This document shows positions 28,894-38,724 of a stretch of DNA of 64,000 nucleotides, piece after piece. Made by a program: the position numbers and the translations under genes. Numbering within the stretch: the first letter of the stretch is position 1; the number at the start of each line of letters is the position of its first letter. Origin of the DNA: Alterileibacterium massiliense (lineage in GTDB: Bacteria > Bacillota > Clostridia > Peptostreptococcales > Anaerovoracaceae). Below the pieces are notes generated by a model. It was not told the origin of the DNA. It saw nothing but the letters and a program-made list of their open reading frames with translations, and did not search any database. Location of the stretch: the NCBI RefSeq assembly GCF_900104645.1, contig NZ_FNWE01000001.1, positions 131,765-195,764 on the forward strand, given 5' to 3'.

Positions 28894-31068
28894 ATGAAGA
28901 AAAGAGAAATTGAATTACTTGCTCCCGCAGGAAGCGTAAGTGCATTAGTAGCAGCAGTTCAAAATGGAGCAGATGCGGTATATATAGGCGGTAAGCTTTT
29001 CAATGCGAGAATGAATGCGAATAATTTTGATGATAAAACAATGGTCGCTGCAATTGACTATGCCCATTTAAGGGGAGTTAAGGTGTTCGTCACAATGAAT
29101 ACCCTCATCAAAGATGAAGAGCTTATAGAGGCACTTAGATATGCAAAATTTATTTATGAGGCAGGAGGAGACGCGTTAATAATTCAGGATCTTGGCTTTG
29201 GGAGCTTAGTTAGGGATATGTTGCCAGATTTTGAACTTCATCTCTCCACTCAAGCTACTATCTCTGACAGGCAATCGGCTGAAGTAGCAAAGGAGCTTGG
29301 ATATAGGAGGATTGTTCTTAGCAGAGAGCTTTCGCTTGATGAAATCAAGGAAATTTCTGATATAGATGATGTGGAAGTAGAAGTATTTGTACATGGTGCA
29401 ATATGCGTATCATATTCTGGGCAGTGTCAACTTAGCAGAAGATATGGCGGAAGAAGCGGTAATAGGGGAACCTGTGCTCAGGCGTGCAGATTGCCATATA
29501 TAACAAATACAACGAACATAACAAATGTTAAAAAAGAGAATGGTGAGAAAAAGATATATGCCTTAAGCCCAAGGGATTTATGCCAAGTGGAAAACTTAGG
29601 AGAGCTAATAGAAGCGGGCGTAAAATCGCTAAAAATAGAAGGCAGAATGAAATCTCCTGAATATGTAGGGGTTATAACAAGGATATATAGAAAATATATA
29701 GACCTATATTTAAAAAATGGGGAATATAAGATAAGTGAAGAAGATAGAAAGTCTCTGATGCAGATTTTTAACAGAGGTGATTTTACAGAAGGATTTTTGC
29801 ATAAAGATGAGGAATCTAAATTTATGTCGAATACAATTCCTAAGAATAATGGTATATATGCTGGCGATGTGACTTTTTCAAAAAAGGGAAGCAAATTAAT
29901 TAATATAAATTCAAAACTAAATTTAAGCTTACATGATGGACTTGAGATAAGAAAAGAAAATGGAGAAATTGTTTCGAGCACAGTTATAACATATTTAAAA
30001 AAGGAAGCGGACGGTTCATATATAATAGGCGATTTTAAGGGTAATATAAAGGCTGGTCAGCACGCTTATAGGACATCGCAGGTAGAGCAGATTGAGAAAA
30101 TAAGAAAAACATTTAAGGATATAGATATTTTTGATAAAGATGACAAGAAATACAATAAAAAGCTTGAAATTAAATTAATTCTAATCTCTGCTAATGGACT
30201 ATTGACACTTATTGCAGATGCGGGAAATGGAATTATAAGCAAGGTAAGTAGGAAGATTCTCATAATCGATGAAGAACCCTCATCAATTGATAAATTTAAA
30301 AAATCCCTTGTAAAGACTGGTAATACAAGCTTTGCCATTTCAAATATTGATTTTAAGGGAGATTTTAATATAAAAATTAAGATTTCAGAGATAAATGAGC
30401 TTAGGAGAGAATGCTTAAATAAGCTATCTAAAAAGCTTTGCATAAAAAGAGAGGCTCCCCATATAAATTTTGACGATTTAATTCTAAAGAATAATTTGTC
30501 AAAGGGAAAAGCTGAGGTTAATTGTAAAAACTTCAAATTGTTTTATACAATAGATGAATATCTAAAGTTCAGAGAAAAGGGGGAGAAATCAAATGGAGGT
30601 CAGAATGAATGTACCACGCTTCTTCCCTTGGCAGACTTATGTATAACAAATATAGATGTAAATTTAGATATAGAAGATGAATATCTCCCATATATTTCAG
30701 TTGTCACCAGAGGAAAAGAAAATATGATTCTCGAAGAAAATTACTCAAAATGCCTTAAAATATGTGAAAAGAGTGGTGTTCTAGTAGGTAATTTAGGCTG
30801 GCTACAGAGGTTTTCTGGCGATAATATAAAGGTAATTGCGGACTATGGTCTTAACTCATACAATTTAGAAACTGAAAAGGTGCTAAAAAGGCTTGGAGCA
30901 TACTCAGTTATAAAAAGCCTTGAGGTGGGAGATAGAGATGATATGAACTATCCTCTGATGGTTACAGAGCATAATTTTGAATATGAAGATTTAAAATCTG
31001 ATTATTCACACAATCTAAAGATAGTGAAAAGACCATATAGCAGTCAGGATATAATAATTAGTAAATAA
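28894..31068 (+). CDS. U32-family peptidase/RlhA-like protein with DUF3656-type C terminus
   Basis: This 724-residue protein begins with the U32 start LLAPAGSVSALVAAVQNGADAVYIGG. It carries the signature region HGAICVSYSGQCQLSRRYGGRSGNRGTCAQACR (about residues 168-200), whose cysteines may hold an iron-sulfur cluster. Long U32 proteins of this layout include E. coli RlhA, which is needed for 23S rRNA C2501 hydroxylation. Others are described as collagenase-like peptidases, so an RNA-modification role is likely but not certain. It is a single gene with its own terminator. Confidence 0.88.
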   Translation: MKKREIELLAPAGSVSALVAAVQNGADAVYIGGKLFNARMNANNFDDKTMVAAIDYAHLRGVKVFVTMNTLIKDEELIEALRYAKFIYEAGGDALIIQDLGFGSLVRDMLPDFELHLSTQATISDRQSAEVAKELGYRRIVLSRELSLDEIKEISDIDDVEVEVFVHGAICVSYSGQCQLSRRYGGRSGNRGTCAQACRLPYITNTTNITNVKKENGEKKIYALSPRDLCQVENLGELIEAGVKSLKIEGRMKSPEYVGVITRIYRKYIDLYLKNGEYKISEEDRKSLMQIFNRGDFTEGFLHKDEESKFMSNTIPKNNGIYAGDVTFSKKGSKLININSKLNLSLHDGLEIRKENGEIVSSTVITYLKKEADGSYIIGDFKGNIKAGQHAYRTSQVEQIEKIRKTFKDIDIFDKDDKKYNKKLEIKLILISANGLLTLIADAGNGIISKVSRKILIIDEEPSSIDKFKKSLVKTGNTSFAISNIDFKGDFNIKIKISEINELRRECLNKLSKKLCIKREAPHINFDDLILKNNLSKGKAEVNCKNFKLFYTIDEYLKFREKGEKSNGGQNECTTLLPLADLCITNIDVNLDIEDEYLPYISVVTRGKENMILEENYSKCLKICEKSGVLVGNLGWLQRFSGDNIKVIADYGLNSYNLETEKVLKRLGAYSVIKSLEVGDRDDMNYPLMVTEHNFEYEDLKSDYSHNLKIVKRPYSSQDIIISK

Positions 31069-31182
31069 GGTGAAAAGCTAATGAGCTAAAAAAGTAAACA
31101 AGAAGACAAGTAAAAAGGTAAAAAAGTAAAAAGGGAAAAGAAAAGAGGAGAAGAAAGACTCGAGAAAAAGCAAAGAAAAAAG

Positions 31183-31211
31183 GCTGGGCACTCTGCCCAG
31201 CTCTTTTCTTT
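31183..31211 (+). terminator. Terminator after U32 gene
   Basis: An 8-bp GC-rich stem (GCTGGGCA and TGCCCAGC, 31183-31201) with a CTC loop is followed by TCTTTTCTTT. The 110 bp before it form an almost pure purine tract with GTAAAAAG-like repeats and no gene. Between here and 31495 I see only AT-rich DNA with a possible TTGACA at 31276. Confidence 0.85.
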
Positions 31212-31494
31212 AAGTTGCTACGAAAATATTTTTATCAAGGAAGAACAATTTTAAGAAATCAATTAGTCAAATATTTTGACAACAAGATTCTAACATCAAA
31301 TTATGTATATTTTGTTAAGATTATTTATTGGAGCAGTGGTATTATAAGGTGTAAATTAGGAATGTTAGGAGATATTTACATACCTGATTGATAGAAACTA
31401 TGGTTTGTGGTAATATCATTGTTGAATATTAGATAAGATATAAATTAAAAAGCAGAATAGTTTAAAAAGAATAATTACAGGATAGAGGGTTTTT

Positions 31495-32577
31495 ATGAAG
31501 GCTAATTTAAATAAGATAATCGTTATTTCAATCGCTTTAATCATGGCAGTGGGTTTGACTGCTTGCGGTAAGGGAGCAAAGGTTCCCAAGGAATTTAATT
31601 ATAAGATGAGTGAATATGTTAAGCTTCCTAAATATGAGGGGCTTAAGTATAAGAAGGCGACATCAGAGCTTAGCGAGGAAGAAGTTGATAAGTATATAAC
31701 AACAGCTCGTCAGCAGGCGAAAAAGGTAGAATATCTCAAGACAGGTGAGATTGAAAGCGACAGCACTGTAAAGATTGACTATAAAGGTAAGATAGATGGC
31801 AAGGAGTTTGAAGGTGGAACAGCAAAAAATGTCGAGATGAATATTGCTAAGAATAGCTTTATCGACGGCTTTGCCTCTTCTATGGTAGGGCATAGGATTG
31901 GTGAAACTTTTGACATCAATGTCACATTCCCAACAGATTATACAAATAAGGACCTTGCAGGAAAAGAAGCTGTATTTACAATTGATGCAAAGTCACTTGT
32001 AGTTGAAAAAGTGCCTGAATTTGATGATGATTTTGTAAAGAAAAATTCCAAATTCAAAACTACTGAAGAATATGAAGAAAATGTAAGAAAATTACTAAAA
32101 AGGGACAAGGATAATCAAGCGATGGCTAAGGATAAACAGCAGGTCTTTAATCAGATTTCATCTGGAGCAAAGATAAAAAAATATCCATCAAAGGAGCTTG
32201 AGGCTGAGAAAAAGAATATAATAGAAAACCTAAAGAAATCAGCACAGGCGTCAGGCTTTAAATATGAAGATTACCTTAAGCAGATGGGAATGACAGAAAA
32301 GGACATAGAAAAGAGAGCAGGCAAGCAGGCTAAGGCTAGCATAAAGGATAAGATGGTTATATATGCTCTAGCTGATGAACTAGATGTAAAGCTTGACAAG
32401 GCAGAATACAATAAGGAGCTTGATAAGATGCTCAAAAATGCAGGTTATACAAAGAAGAGTTATAAGAAATTATCAGGTCAGTCGATAGAAGAATATGCAG
32501 ATAAGAACAATCTTTATATTGGCGTTTTATATGATAAGGTTATGGATAAGGTGATTAAGAAATCTGTTGCAGAATAG
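31495..32577 (+). CDS. Trigger-factor-like FKBP peptidyl-prolyl isomerase lipoprotein
   Basis: This 360-residue protein has a lipoprotein signal peptide with the lipobox LTAC (Cys24), so it should be anchored outside the membrane. The rest resembles trigger factor without its ribosome-binding domain. An FKBP-like domain (about 70-170, with VKIDYKGKIDGKEFEGG and IDGFASSMVGHRIGE) is followed by a helical Lys/Glu-rich chaperone arm (about 180-355). It probably folds exported proteins, a job PrsA does in other Firmicutes (inference). Confidence 0.87.
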   Translation: MKANLNKIIVISIALIMAVGLTACGKGAKVPKEFNYKMSEYVKLPKYEGLKYKKATSELSEEEVDKYITTARQQAKKVEYLKTGEIESDSTVKIDYKGKIDGKEFEGGTAKNVEMNIAKNSFIDGFASSMVGHRIGETFDINVTFPTDYTNKDLAGKEAVFTIDAKSLVVEKVPEFDDDFVKKNSKFKTTEEYEENVRKLLKRDKDNQAMAKDKQQVFNQISSGAKIKKYPSKELEAEKKNIIENLKKSAQASGFKYEDYLKQMGMTEKDIEKRAGKQAKASIKDKMVIYALADELDVKLDKAEYNKELDKMLKNAGYTKKSYKKLSGQSIEEYADKNNLYIGVLYDKVMDKVIKKSVAE

Positions 32578-32599
32578 TTAATCGGGAGGAATAAGCAAA

Positions 32600-33121
32600 A
32601 TGAGATGCCCATATTGCAATAATCCGGATACTAAGGTAGTAGACTCAAGGCCGGTAGAAGAAGGACTCGCAATTAGAAGAAGAAGAGAGTGCGAAAGATG
32701 TCACAAGCGTTTTACGACATTTGAAAAGATAGAAAATACCCTTCTTGTTGTAATAAAAAGTGACGGAACTAAGGAGAGCTTCGATAGAAATAAGATAATC
32801 AACGGACTTCTAAAAGCGTGTGAAAAGACAAAGGTTGGATATGCCGATGTCGAAAAAATTGCAGATAATATAGAGCGTGGTCTTAATAATACTATGGAAA
32901 AAGAAATAGATAGCAAGATGATTGGAGCACTCATCATGGATGAGTTGAAAAAACTCGATCAGGTTGCGTATGTAAGATTTGCCTCTGTATATCATAAGTT
33001 TACCGATGTAGATACCTTTGTTAAGGAGATAAACAAGCTTCTTGAGCAAGAAGATGACGGAGCAAAGGCTGTAGAGGTATATGTAAAAGAGAGCATGGAC
33101 GACCTCGAAGGGAATATTTAG
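32600..33121 (+). CDS. nrdR: Transcriptional repressor NrdR
   Basis: This 173-residue nucleotide-sensing repressor acts on ribonucleotide reductase genes. The N-terminal zinc ribbon has CPYC and CERCHKRF pairs around RRRRECERC. The ATP-cone follows with VIKSDGTKESFDRNKI. The final base is followed directly by cmk, so the two are cotranscribed. Confidence 0.95.
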   Translation: MRCPYCNNPDTKVVDSRPVEEGLAIRRRRECERCHKRFTTFEKIENTLLVVIKSDGTKESFDRNKIINGLLKACEKTKVGYADVEKIADNIERGLNNTMEKEIDSKMIGALIMDELKKLDQVAYVRFASVYHKFTDVDTFVKEINKLLEQEDDGAKAVEVYVKESMDDLEGNI

Positions 33122-33829
33122 ATGAAGACCTTGTTCAGAGTAGCGATTGACGGACCAGGCGGAGCAGGGAAGAGCACTATTGCAAAGCGGGTTGCAAAGA
33201 TTCTCAATATTATATACATAGACACCGGAGCTATGTATAGGGCAGCTGCTTACAAGATAAAAAAAGAAATTCCGCATATATCAGAGCTCGATTTAAATTT
33301 AATAAATGATAGTGAAGAATATAAGCAGATTAAAGAGATAATCGAGAAGATGGATATTGATTTCAAAGACGGCTTGATTAGAGTCGACGGAGAAATTGTT
33401 GAAGATAAAATTAGGACTCCTGAAATATCAATGCTTGCATCGGGAATTTCTAAGCTACCCATTGTGAGAATTTATTTGGGCGATATTCAGAAAAAAATAG
33501 CCTCAGATAATAATGTCGTCATGGACGGCAGAGATATAGGCACCAATATAATTAAAGATGCTGAACTCAAGATATATCTCACCGCTTCGCTTAAAGTAAG
33601 AGCAAAGAGGAGATATGACGAGCTTAAAGAAAAGGGCAAGATTGAAAACTTTAATGAGATCTTAGAAGATATAAGAAAGAGAGATTTTCAAGACCAAGCG
33701 AGGGAGTTAAATCCATTAAAAAAAGCAGAAGATGCAATTGAATTAGATACGACAAATATGAATATTGAAGAAGTTGTCAACTTTATAATAAGAGAGGCAG
33801 AAAAAATTAAACGAAACAAAATTAATTAA
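33122..33829 (+). CDS. cmk: Cytidylate kinase
   Basis: This 235-residue enzyme phosphorylates CMP and dCMP. The P-loop is IDGPGGAGKSTIAKRVA, with YIDTGAMYRA and the MDGRDIGT active-site segment after it. It starts directly after the nrdR stop. A hairpin terminator follows at 33881-33915. Confidence 0.95.
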   Translation: MKTLFRVAIDGPGGAGKSTIAKRVAKILNIIYIDTGAMYRAAAYKIKKEIPHISELDLNLINDSEEYKQIKEIIEKMDIDFKDGLIRVDGEIVEDKIRTPEISMLASGISKLPIVRIYLGDIQKKIASDNNVVMDGRDIGTNIIKDAELKIYLTASLKVRAKRRYDELKEKGKIENFNEILEDIRKRDFQDQARELNPLKKAEDAIELDTTNMNIEEVVNFIIREAEKIKRNKIN

Positions 33830-33880
33830 GGCGAAATAAAGCAAAAATAGAGCGGGCAAAGCGATAAAAATTAGATGAAT

Positions 33881-33915
33881 AAAAGGCATGATTTTGTAGG
33901 AATTGTGCCTTTTTT
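33881..33915 (+). terminator. Terminator after cmk
   Basis: AAAAGGCA pairs with TGCCTTTT around an imperfect loop, followed by more T residues. Confidence 0.75.
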
Positions 33916-34006
33916 AGTTTGTTTTTAATTAGGAGATAAAAGTGGTCGTGGTTATAATATAAGAGATGAATTAAAGAAATAATAAAATTATTCCATGGGA
34001 GAAAGA

Positions 34007-34684
34007 ATGCAGATTAAAGACCTACCAAAGAGTGAAAGACCGCAGGAAAAGCTTATCTATAGTGGTGCATCAAGTCTAAGCTCATCTGAACTTCTTGCAC
34101 TTATAATTCGCACGGGAAATAGAGATAAAAGTGCGATTCAGCTTGCAGAAGATGTGTTAGCATATTCAAATAATGAATCAGGAGGAATATATAATATAGA
34201 GGTTAATGAACTTCAAAATATCACGGGTATAGGAGTTGCAAAAGCTTGCTCTGTAGTAGCTACAATAGAACTTGCAAGAAGGCTCTCCTTTAATAAGAGA
34301 GAAAAGAAATCGCTAATAAAAAATGCAAGTGACGCAGCTGAAATGCTGATGAAAAAGCTCAGATATGAGAAAAAAGAACACCTGATAATGCTTGTTTTAA
34401 ATATGAAATGTGAGGTTGAAGCAGAGATAACCATTTCAATAGGAGCACTTGACCATACAATAATGCACCCCAGAGAAATTTTGAGCAAGGCACTTAAGCG
34501 TAGTGCAGCAGCTATACTAATAGCACATAATCATCCGAGCGGAGATCCCACGCCAAGTCAAGATGATATATCATCTACGAAAAAGCTAATAGATGCTTCT
34601 GAAATGGTTGGGATAAGAGTATTAGACCATATAATAATAGGAGATGGAGTCTTTTTAAGCATGAGGGGAGAACAGCTTATATAA
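34007..34684 (+). CDS. radC: RadC/YsxA-type JAB-domain protein
   Basis: This protein of about 225 residues has an N-terminal helix-hairpin-helix region (LQNITGIGVAKA) and a C-terminal JAMM metal motif, HNHPSGDPTPSQDD. The family was once linked to DNA repair but its reaction is unproven. The ATG at 34007 is preferred over 33995 because GGGAGAAAG lies just before it. Confidence 0.9.
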   Translation: MQIKDLPKSERPQEKLIYSGASSLSSSELLALIIRTGNRDKSAIQLAEDVLAYSNNESGGIYNIEVNELQNITGIGVAKACSVVATIELARRLSFNKREKKSLIKNASDAAEMLMKKLRYEKKEHLIMLVLNMKCEVEAEITISIGALDHTIMHPREILSKALKRSAAAILIAHNHPSGDPTPSQDDISSTKKLIDASEMVGIRVLDHIIIGDGVFLSMRGEQLI

Positions 34685-34873
34685 ATCATAAGTTATTAAA
34701 AAATAAAAACTTAAAATTTTCTAAATATTTTAGATATTCTAGATGATTTAATTGTTCTAAATATTTTATTGGAATACAAGTTATTTTTGGAATATATTTT
34801 TTTGAACATAAAAAATATCTTGAAAAATTAATAATTTTCACGGAACAAAAAATATCTTGTAACATAAAAAATT

Positions 34874-36496
34874 CTAGGAAATAGATGAGATAAGCTCTTT
34901 TGCCATTTTTAATCCTGCTTTGCTATCATCGCTTCCACTTATCATCATAGCTATGTTTTTTACCTTTTCATCATCATTTAATTCCTTAATTGAGGTAAAT
35001 GTCCTACCATTTAAAACATCCTTTGAGATGCGATAAGCGAATTTGCCATATATAGCAATCTGAGGAAGATGAGTAATGCAAATTACCTGATGAAATTTAG
35101 CAATTTCTCTTAGCTTTTTACCGACAACCAGAGCTGATTTGCCACTTATTCCGGAATCTATCTCGTCAAATATCATTGTAGGCACATTGTACTTATCACC
35201 TATAACATATTTAAAAGAAAGCATTATCCTTGATATTTCACCACCGGAAGCTATTTTCGCAAGAGGCATGAGTGGTTCGCCAGGATTCGTTGAAATAAGA
35301 AATTCAACATCATCAAAACCGAGCTTGTCGATCGTATTCTTCCTTGAAATTTTTACTTCAAAATCGGAATTTGTAAAATTCAAATCTTTTAGCTCTAAGC
35401 TGATTTCTTCTTTTAACTTTTCTCCATATTTAGCCCTAATTTCACTTACCAGCTCAGCTTTTGAACTTAGAAGGCTAAATTTATCTTCCATATCCTTTTT
35501 ATATCGAGATTTTAGATATTCAAAATCCGTCAGCTTTGTTAACTTGTCTTTAAGCTCGTCCTTATATTTTAGAATATCTTGAACGCTCATCTTGTATTTT
35601 CTCATAGCGTCTTCAATTTCACTCAATCGCTCTTGTGCATCGTTAAGCTCATTTTCAGAAAAATACATTGAATCCCTAAGCGAAAGAAGTGAGGAAGACG
35701 CGTCCTCAAGTTCATAATATGAATTTTCCAAGGTATTAGATATTTCTAAAAGCGTATCGGTATAAGAAGAAACATCTTTCATAAGGTTTAAAGATTTGCC
35801 TATTAGATATACTGCAGAAGAGTCTGAACCATTTAAATATGAATAAGTTTCACTTATGGAGCTAAAGATCTTCTCGCTATTTTTCATAAGCTCAACAGAT
35901 TCTCTGAGGGCTTCTTCTTCACCCACTTTTAAATTAAGATTGTTAATATAATCGAATTCAAATTGGAAATAATCCTGTCTCATAATGCTCTCTTTTTCTT
36001 CGGAAATTAGAGTATCGTATTTCTTTTTTGCACCCTGATATTCAAGATAAAGATTTTCCAAGCTATCGAGTTCATCATTTATATTATCTGATATATAAGA
36101 ATCGAGCATAGATATATGAGTTTCCGGATTTAGAAGCTTTTGATTGTCATATTGACCATGTACATCGACTAGGCTGTAACAATAATTCCTAAGTTCAGAT
36201 AGAGTTATAAGTTGTCCATTTAACTTTGACAAGCTTTTGCCAGAGGAAAAAAGCTCTCTTGATATTATTATCTCGTCATCATTATTATCATGAGCAAGAA
36301 TCTGTATTAAGGCTTTTTCTTTACCACTTCTAACCATAGAAATATCAGCTCTACCACCCAAAGCCATGTTGATTGCTTCTATAAGGACAGATTTGCCGGC
36401 ACCACTCTCTCCAGTTATGACATTTAAAGATGAGTTAAAATCTACCTCAGCGTGTTCAATTGTAGCAAAATTATCTATAATAATTCTATCAAGCAT
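34874..36496 (-). CDS. recN: DNA repair protein RecN
   Basis: This 540-residue SMC-like ATPase acts early in double-strand break repair. Walker A is ITGESGAGKSVLIEAINMALGGRAD near residue 30, long coiled coils lie at about 150-340, the ABC signature is ASGGEISRIMLSFKYV, and Walker B is MIFDEIDSGISG. It lies 14 nt after argR, the usual argR-recN pair. The 190 bp downstream are AT-rich and contain AAAAATATCTTG twice. Confidence 0.95.
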   Translation of the reverse strand: MLDRIIIDNFATIEHAEVDFNSSLNVITGESGAGKSVLIEAINMALGGRADISMVRSGKEKALIQILAHDNNDDEIIISRELFSSGKSLSKLNGQLITLSELRNYCYSLVDVHGQYDNQKLLNPETHISMLDSYISDNINDELDSLENLYLEYQGAKKKYDTLISEEKESIMRQDYFQFEFDYINNLNLKVGEEEALRESVELMKNSEKIFSSISETYSYLNGSDSSAVYLIGKSLNLMKDVSSYTDTLLEISNTLENSYYELEDASSSLLSLRDSMYFSENELNDAQERLSEIEDAMRKYKMSVQDILKYKDELKDKLTKLTDFEYLKSRYKKDMEDKFSLLSSKAELVSEIRAKYGEKLKEEISLELKDLNFTNSDFEVKISRKNTIDKLGFDDVEFLISTNPGEPLMPLAKIASGGEISRIMLSFKYVIGDKYNVPTMIFDEIDSGISGKSALVVGKKLREIAKFHQVICITHLPQIAIYGKFAYRISKDVLNGRTFTSIKELNDDEKVKNIAMMISGSDDSKAGLKMAKELISSIS

Positions 36497-36510
36497 AATT
36501 ACCTCACAAG

Positions 36511-36963
36511 CTAGGAATTTACCATTTCATCAAATTTTTTAACTATTTCAGGGACATATTTGTCGTCCTCAATTACCAAAAGTAGGGTGTTATCACCTGC
36601 TACTGAGCCGACAATATGCTTTAAATTCATGCAATCTATGGCTTCTGCCGCAGCATTACCACAGCCAGACAGAGTTTTAACAATTATCAGATTTTTAGCA
36701 TTATTATATGAGACAATCGTATCTCGAAATATCCTTATGAACCTGCCTGATATTGAATTATCTGTTGATGAGGCTCTAACATAACGCTTAATGCCATTTT
36801 CATCAGTTCTCTTGACAAGCTGAAGCTCATTTATGTCCCTTGATACAGTCGCTTGAGTTGCACTATATCCAAGCTCAGTAAGCCTATTGATGAGCTGTTC
36901 CTGAGTTCCAATTATTTCATCTTCAATTAGCTCCATTATCTTAGTTTGCCTTGAATAACGCAT
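36511..36963 (-). CDS. argR: Arginine repressor ArgR/AhrC
   Basis: This 150-residue regulator has an N-terminal winged helix (RQTKIMELIEDEIIGTQEQLINRL) and a C-terminal arginine-binding oligomerisation domain with GSVAGDNTLLLV. It would control arginine metabolism. The start has a GGAGTGAAGG-like ribosome binding site upstream on the minus strand. Confidence 0.94.
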   Translation of the reverse strand: MRYSRQTKIMELIEDEIIGTQEQLINRLTELGYSATQATVSRDINELQLVKRTDENGIKRYVRASSTDNSISGRFIRIFRDTIVSYNNAKNLIIVKTLSGCGNAAAEAIDCMNLKHIVGSVAGDNTLLLVIEDDKYVPEIVKKFDEMVNS

Positions 36964-37440
36964 AGAGCCTTCACTCCTTTTTTCGTAGATATAACAAATT
37001 TTTTTATATTATATCACAGCTAATCTATTTCAATAAATAAAAAGGATTGAAATAGTTCTTTAATTTACCAATTTAGTACCTATCTCATATGTTATAATTA
37101 ACCAATATAAATCATGAAAAAATCTCAAGCAAAAAATAATTAACAGTAATTATGAAAAATGATAGAGAATTTCTTTTGAGAATTAGAATTTTATAATATA
37201 AAATTAATTTTCGCGAATTAGAAATACACAGTAACAAAGTGATATTAAAGAATCGACAATCAACAATCAAATATAGCGAATTTTTTGAAAATTAGAAACT
37301 CATGATTGTGAATTAACTTTTATGAGCTAAAGTAAAGAAGCATTATTTTTGAAAAATAATATATTGCAGACAAATTTTAAATAAAAAATTAATAAAAGGT
37401 GATAATAGATGATAGGGAATAATAAAAAAATGGAGGCAAA
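36964..37440. other. AT-rich intergenic region, no gene seen
   Basis: This 477-bp spacer separates argR from ruvC. It is very AT-rich, with scattered AATTAGAA-like words and one TATAAT (about 37092-37097). I see no open frame with a ribosome binding site and no stable hairpin. It must hold the divergent promoters. Confidence 0.6.
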
Positions 37441-37953
37441 ATGCGAATACTAGGTATCGACCCAGGTTACGCTCTGATGGGCTGGAGCATAGTTGACTAT
37501 AATAAGAGCAAATTTTCGCTTATAGAGTTCGGATGTATTGATACACCAGCAGGGATGCCAATGCCAGAGAGACTAGCTCAAATATATGAGGAAATAAATA
37601 GAGTTATCGAGCAGTATGAGCCGAGCGTTGCATCAATTGAAGAACTTTATTTTCAAAACAACGCAAAGACGGCAATACAGGTAGGGCAAGCGAGGGGAAT
37701 AGCAATTCTTTCATGCTATAATCACGGACTTGAAATCAATGAGTACACACCTCTTCAAATTAAGCAGAGCGTAAGCGGATATGGAAATGCTGATAAAAAA
37801 CAGGTTCAAGAGATGGTAAAAATAATACTTCATCTAGACAAAATTCCAAAACCTGATGATGCAGCCGATGCAGTAGCGGCAGCAATTTGCTGTGGTAATG
37901 AGTCGGGAGGTTCTCTAAGAAAAAAGATTGATAATTCATATAGACAAAGATAA
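37441..37953 (+). CDS. ruvC: Holliday junction endonuclease RuvC
   Basis: This 170-residue resolvase has an RNase H-like fold. Catalytic acids sit in RILGIDPGYALMGW (Asp7), SIEELYF and the late DDAADAVAAAICC. TGGAGG-type spacing precedes the ATG. It is the first gene of ruvC-ruvA-ruvB. Confidence 0.95.
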   Translation: MRILGIDPGYALMGWSIVDYNKSKFSLIEFGCIDTPAGMPMPERLAQIYEEINRVIEQYEPSVASIEELYFQNNAKTAIQVGQARGIAILSCYNHGLEINEYTPLQIKQSVSGYGNADKKQVQEMVKIILHLDKIPKPDDAADAVAAAICCGNESGGSLRKKIDNSYRQR

Positions 37954-37990
37954 GAATAAGATGGGAATTTAAATACCAGCAGGAGGAAAG

Positions 37991-38599
37991 ATGATTAGAT
38001 TCATTAGAGGTAAATATTTATACTATGACGGAGCATCTGTTGTTGTTGAAACCAAAGGTGGAGTAGGATATAGAATTTTTATTCCGGAAACAAGTCCTCT
38101 TCTTAATAACAGGGAGGGTGATGAAATTTCAGTAAACACCTATTTGCAGGTCAAGGAAGACGGAATGTTATTATATGGTTTTCACGATGTTGATAGCCTT
38201 GAACTTTTTGAAAAACTGATAACAGTAAAAGGAGTAGGTCCAAAGGCAGGTCTTTCAATAATGGCATTGGCAGAAACGGAAGTCATCAAGCATTATATTG
38301 CTTCAAAGGATTCATCTTTTATAGCTAGAGCTTCCGGTATAGGAAAGAAGATCGCAGAAAGGGTTATCCTTGAACTTGGCGATAAAATTGATTTAATTGA
38401 TGAGGATATGATAATTGATGGAGAGGGCAAGCCTTCGAGTTTAAACAAAGCATTAAATTCAGAAAGAGAAGAAGCTATCATGGCACTCACAACCTTGGGT
38501 TATTCAAAAGAGGAAGCAAGATATGCTATAATGAAAGTTCAAGAAGAAGACTTAAGAGCCGAAGAATATATCAAAAATGGACTGAAATATTTAATCTAG
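37991..38599 (+). CDS. ruvA: Holliday junction branch migration subunit RuvA
   Basis: This 202-residue protein binds the four-way junction. It has an N-terminal OB fold, helix-hairpin-helix motifs (VKGVGPKAGLSIM and ASGIGKKIAERVILEL) and a C-terminal RuvB-binding domain with LGYSKEEARYAI. AGGAGG lies upstream. Confidence 0.95.
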   Translation: MIRFIRGKYLYYDGASVVVETKGGVGYRIFIPETSPLLNNREGDEISVNTYLQVKEDGMLLYGFHDVDSLELFEKLITVKGVGPKAGLSIMALAETEVIKHYIASKDSSFIARASGIGKKIAERVILELGDKIDLIDEDMIIDGEGKPSSLNKALNSEREEAIMALTTLGYSKEEARYAIMKVQEEDLRAEEYIKNGLKYLI

Positions 38600-38724
38600 C
38601 AATATTCGTCATAAAAACATCAGAAAAGCATTAAATAATAGAATACAAACAAGCAACGAATATAATTAGAATTTAAATTATTCGAAAATAATATTAGTAA
38701 AATAAATTATAGGAAGGGAAATAG

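Noticed and set aside
36964-37440. Degenerate gene in the long argR-ruvC spacer
   Set aside because: All frames are short, AT-driven and lack ribosome binding sites; no match to a protein family was apparent.
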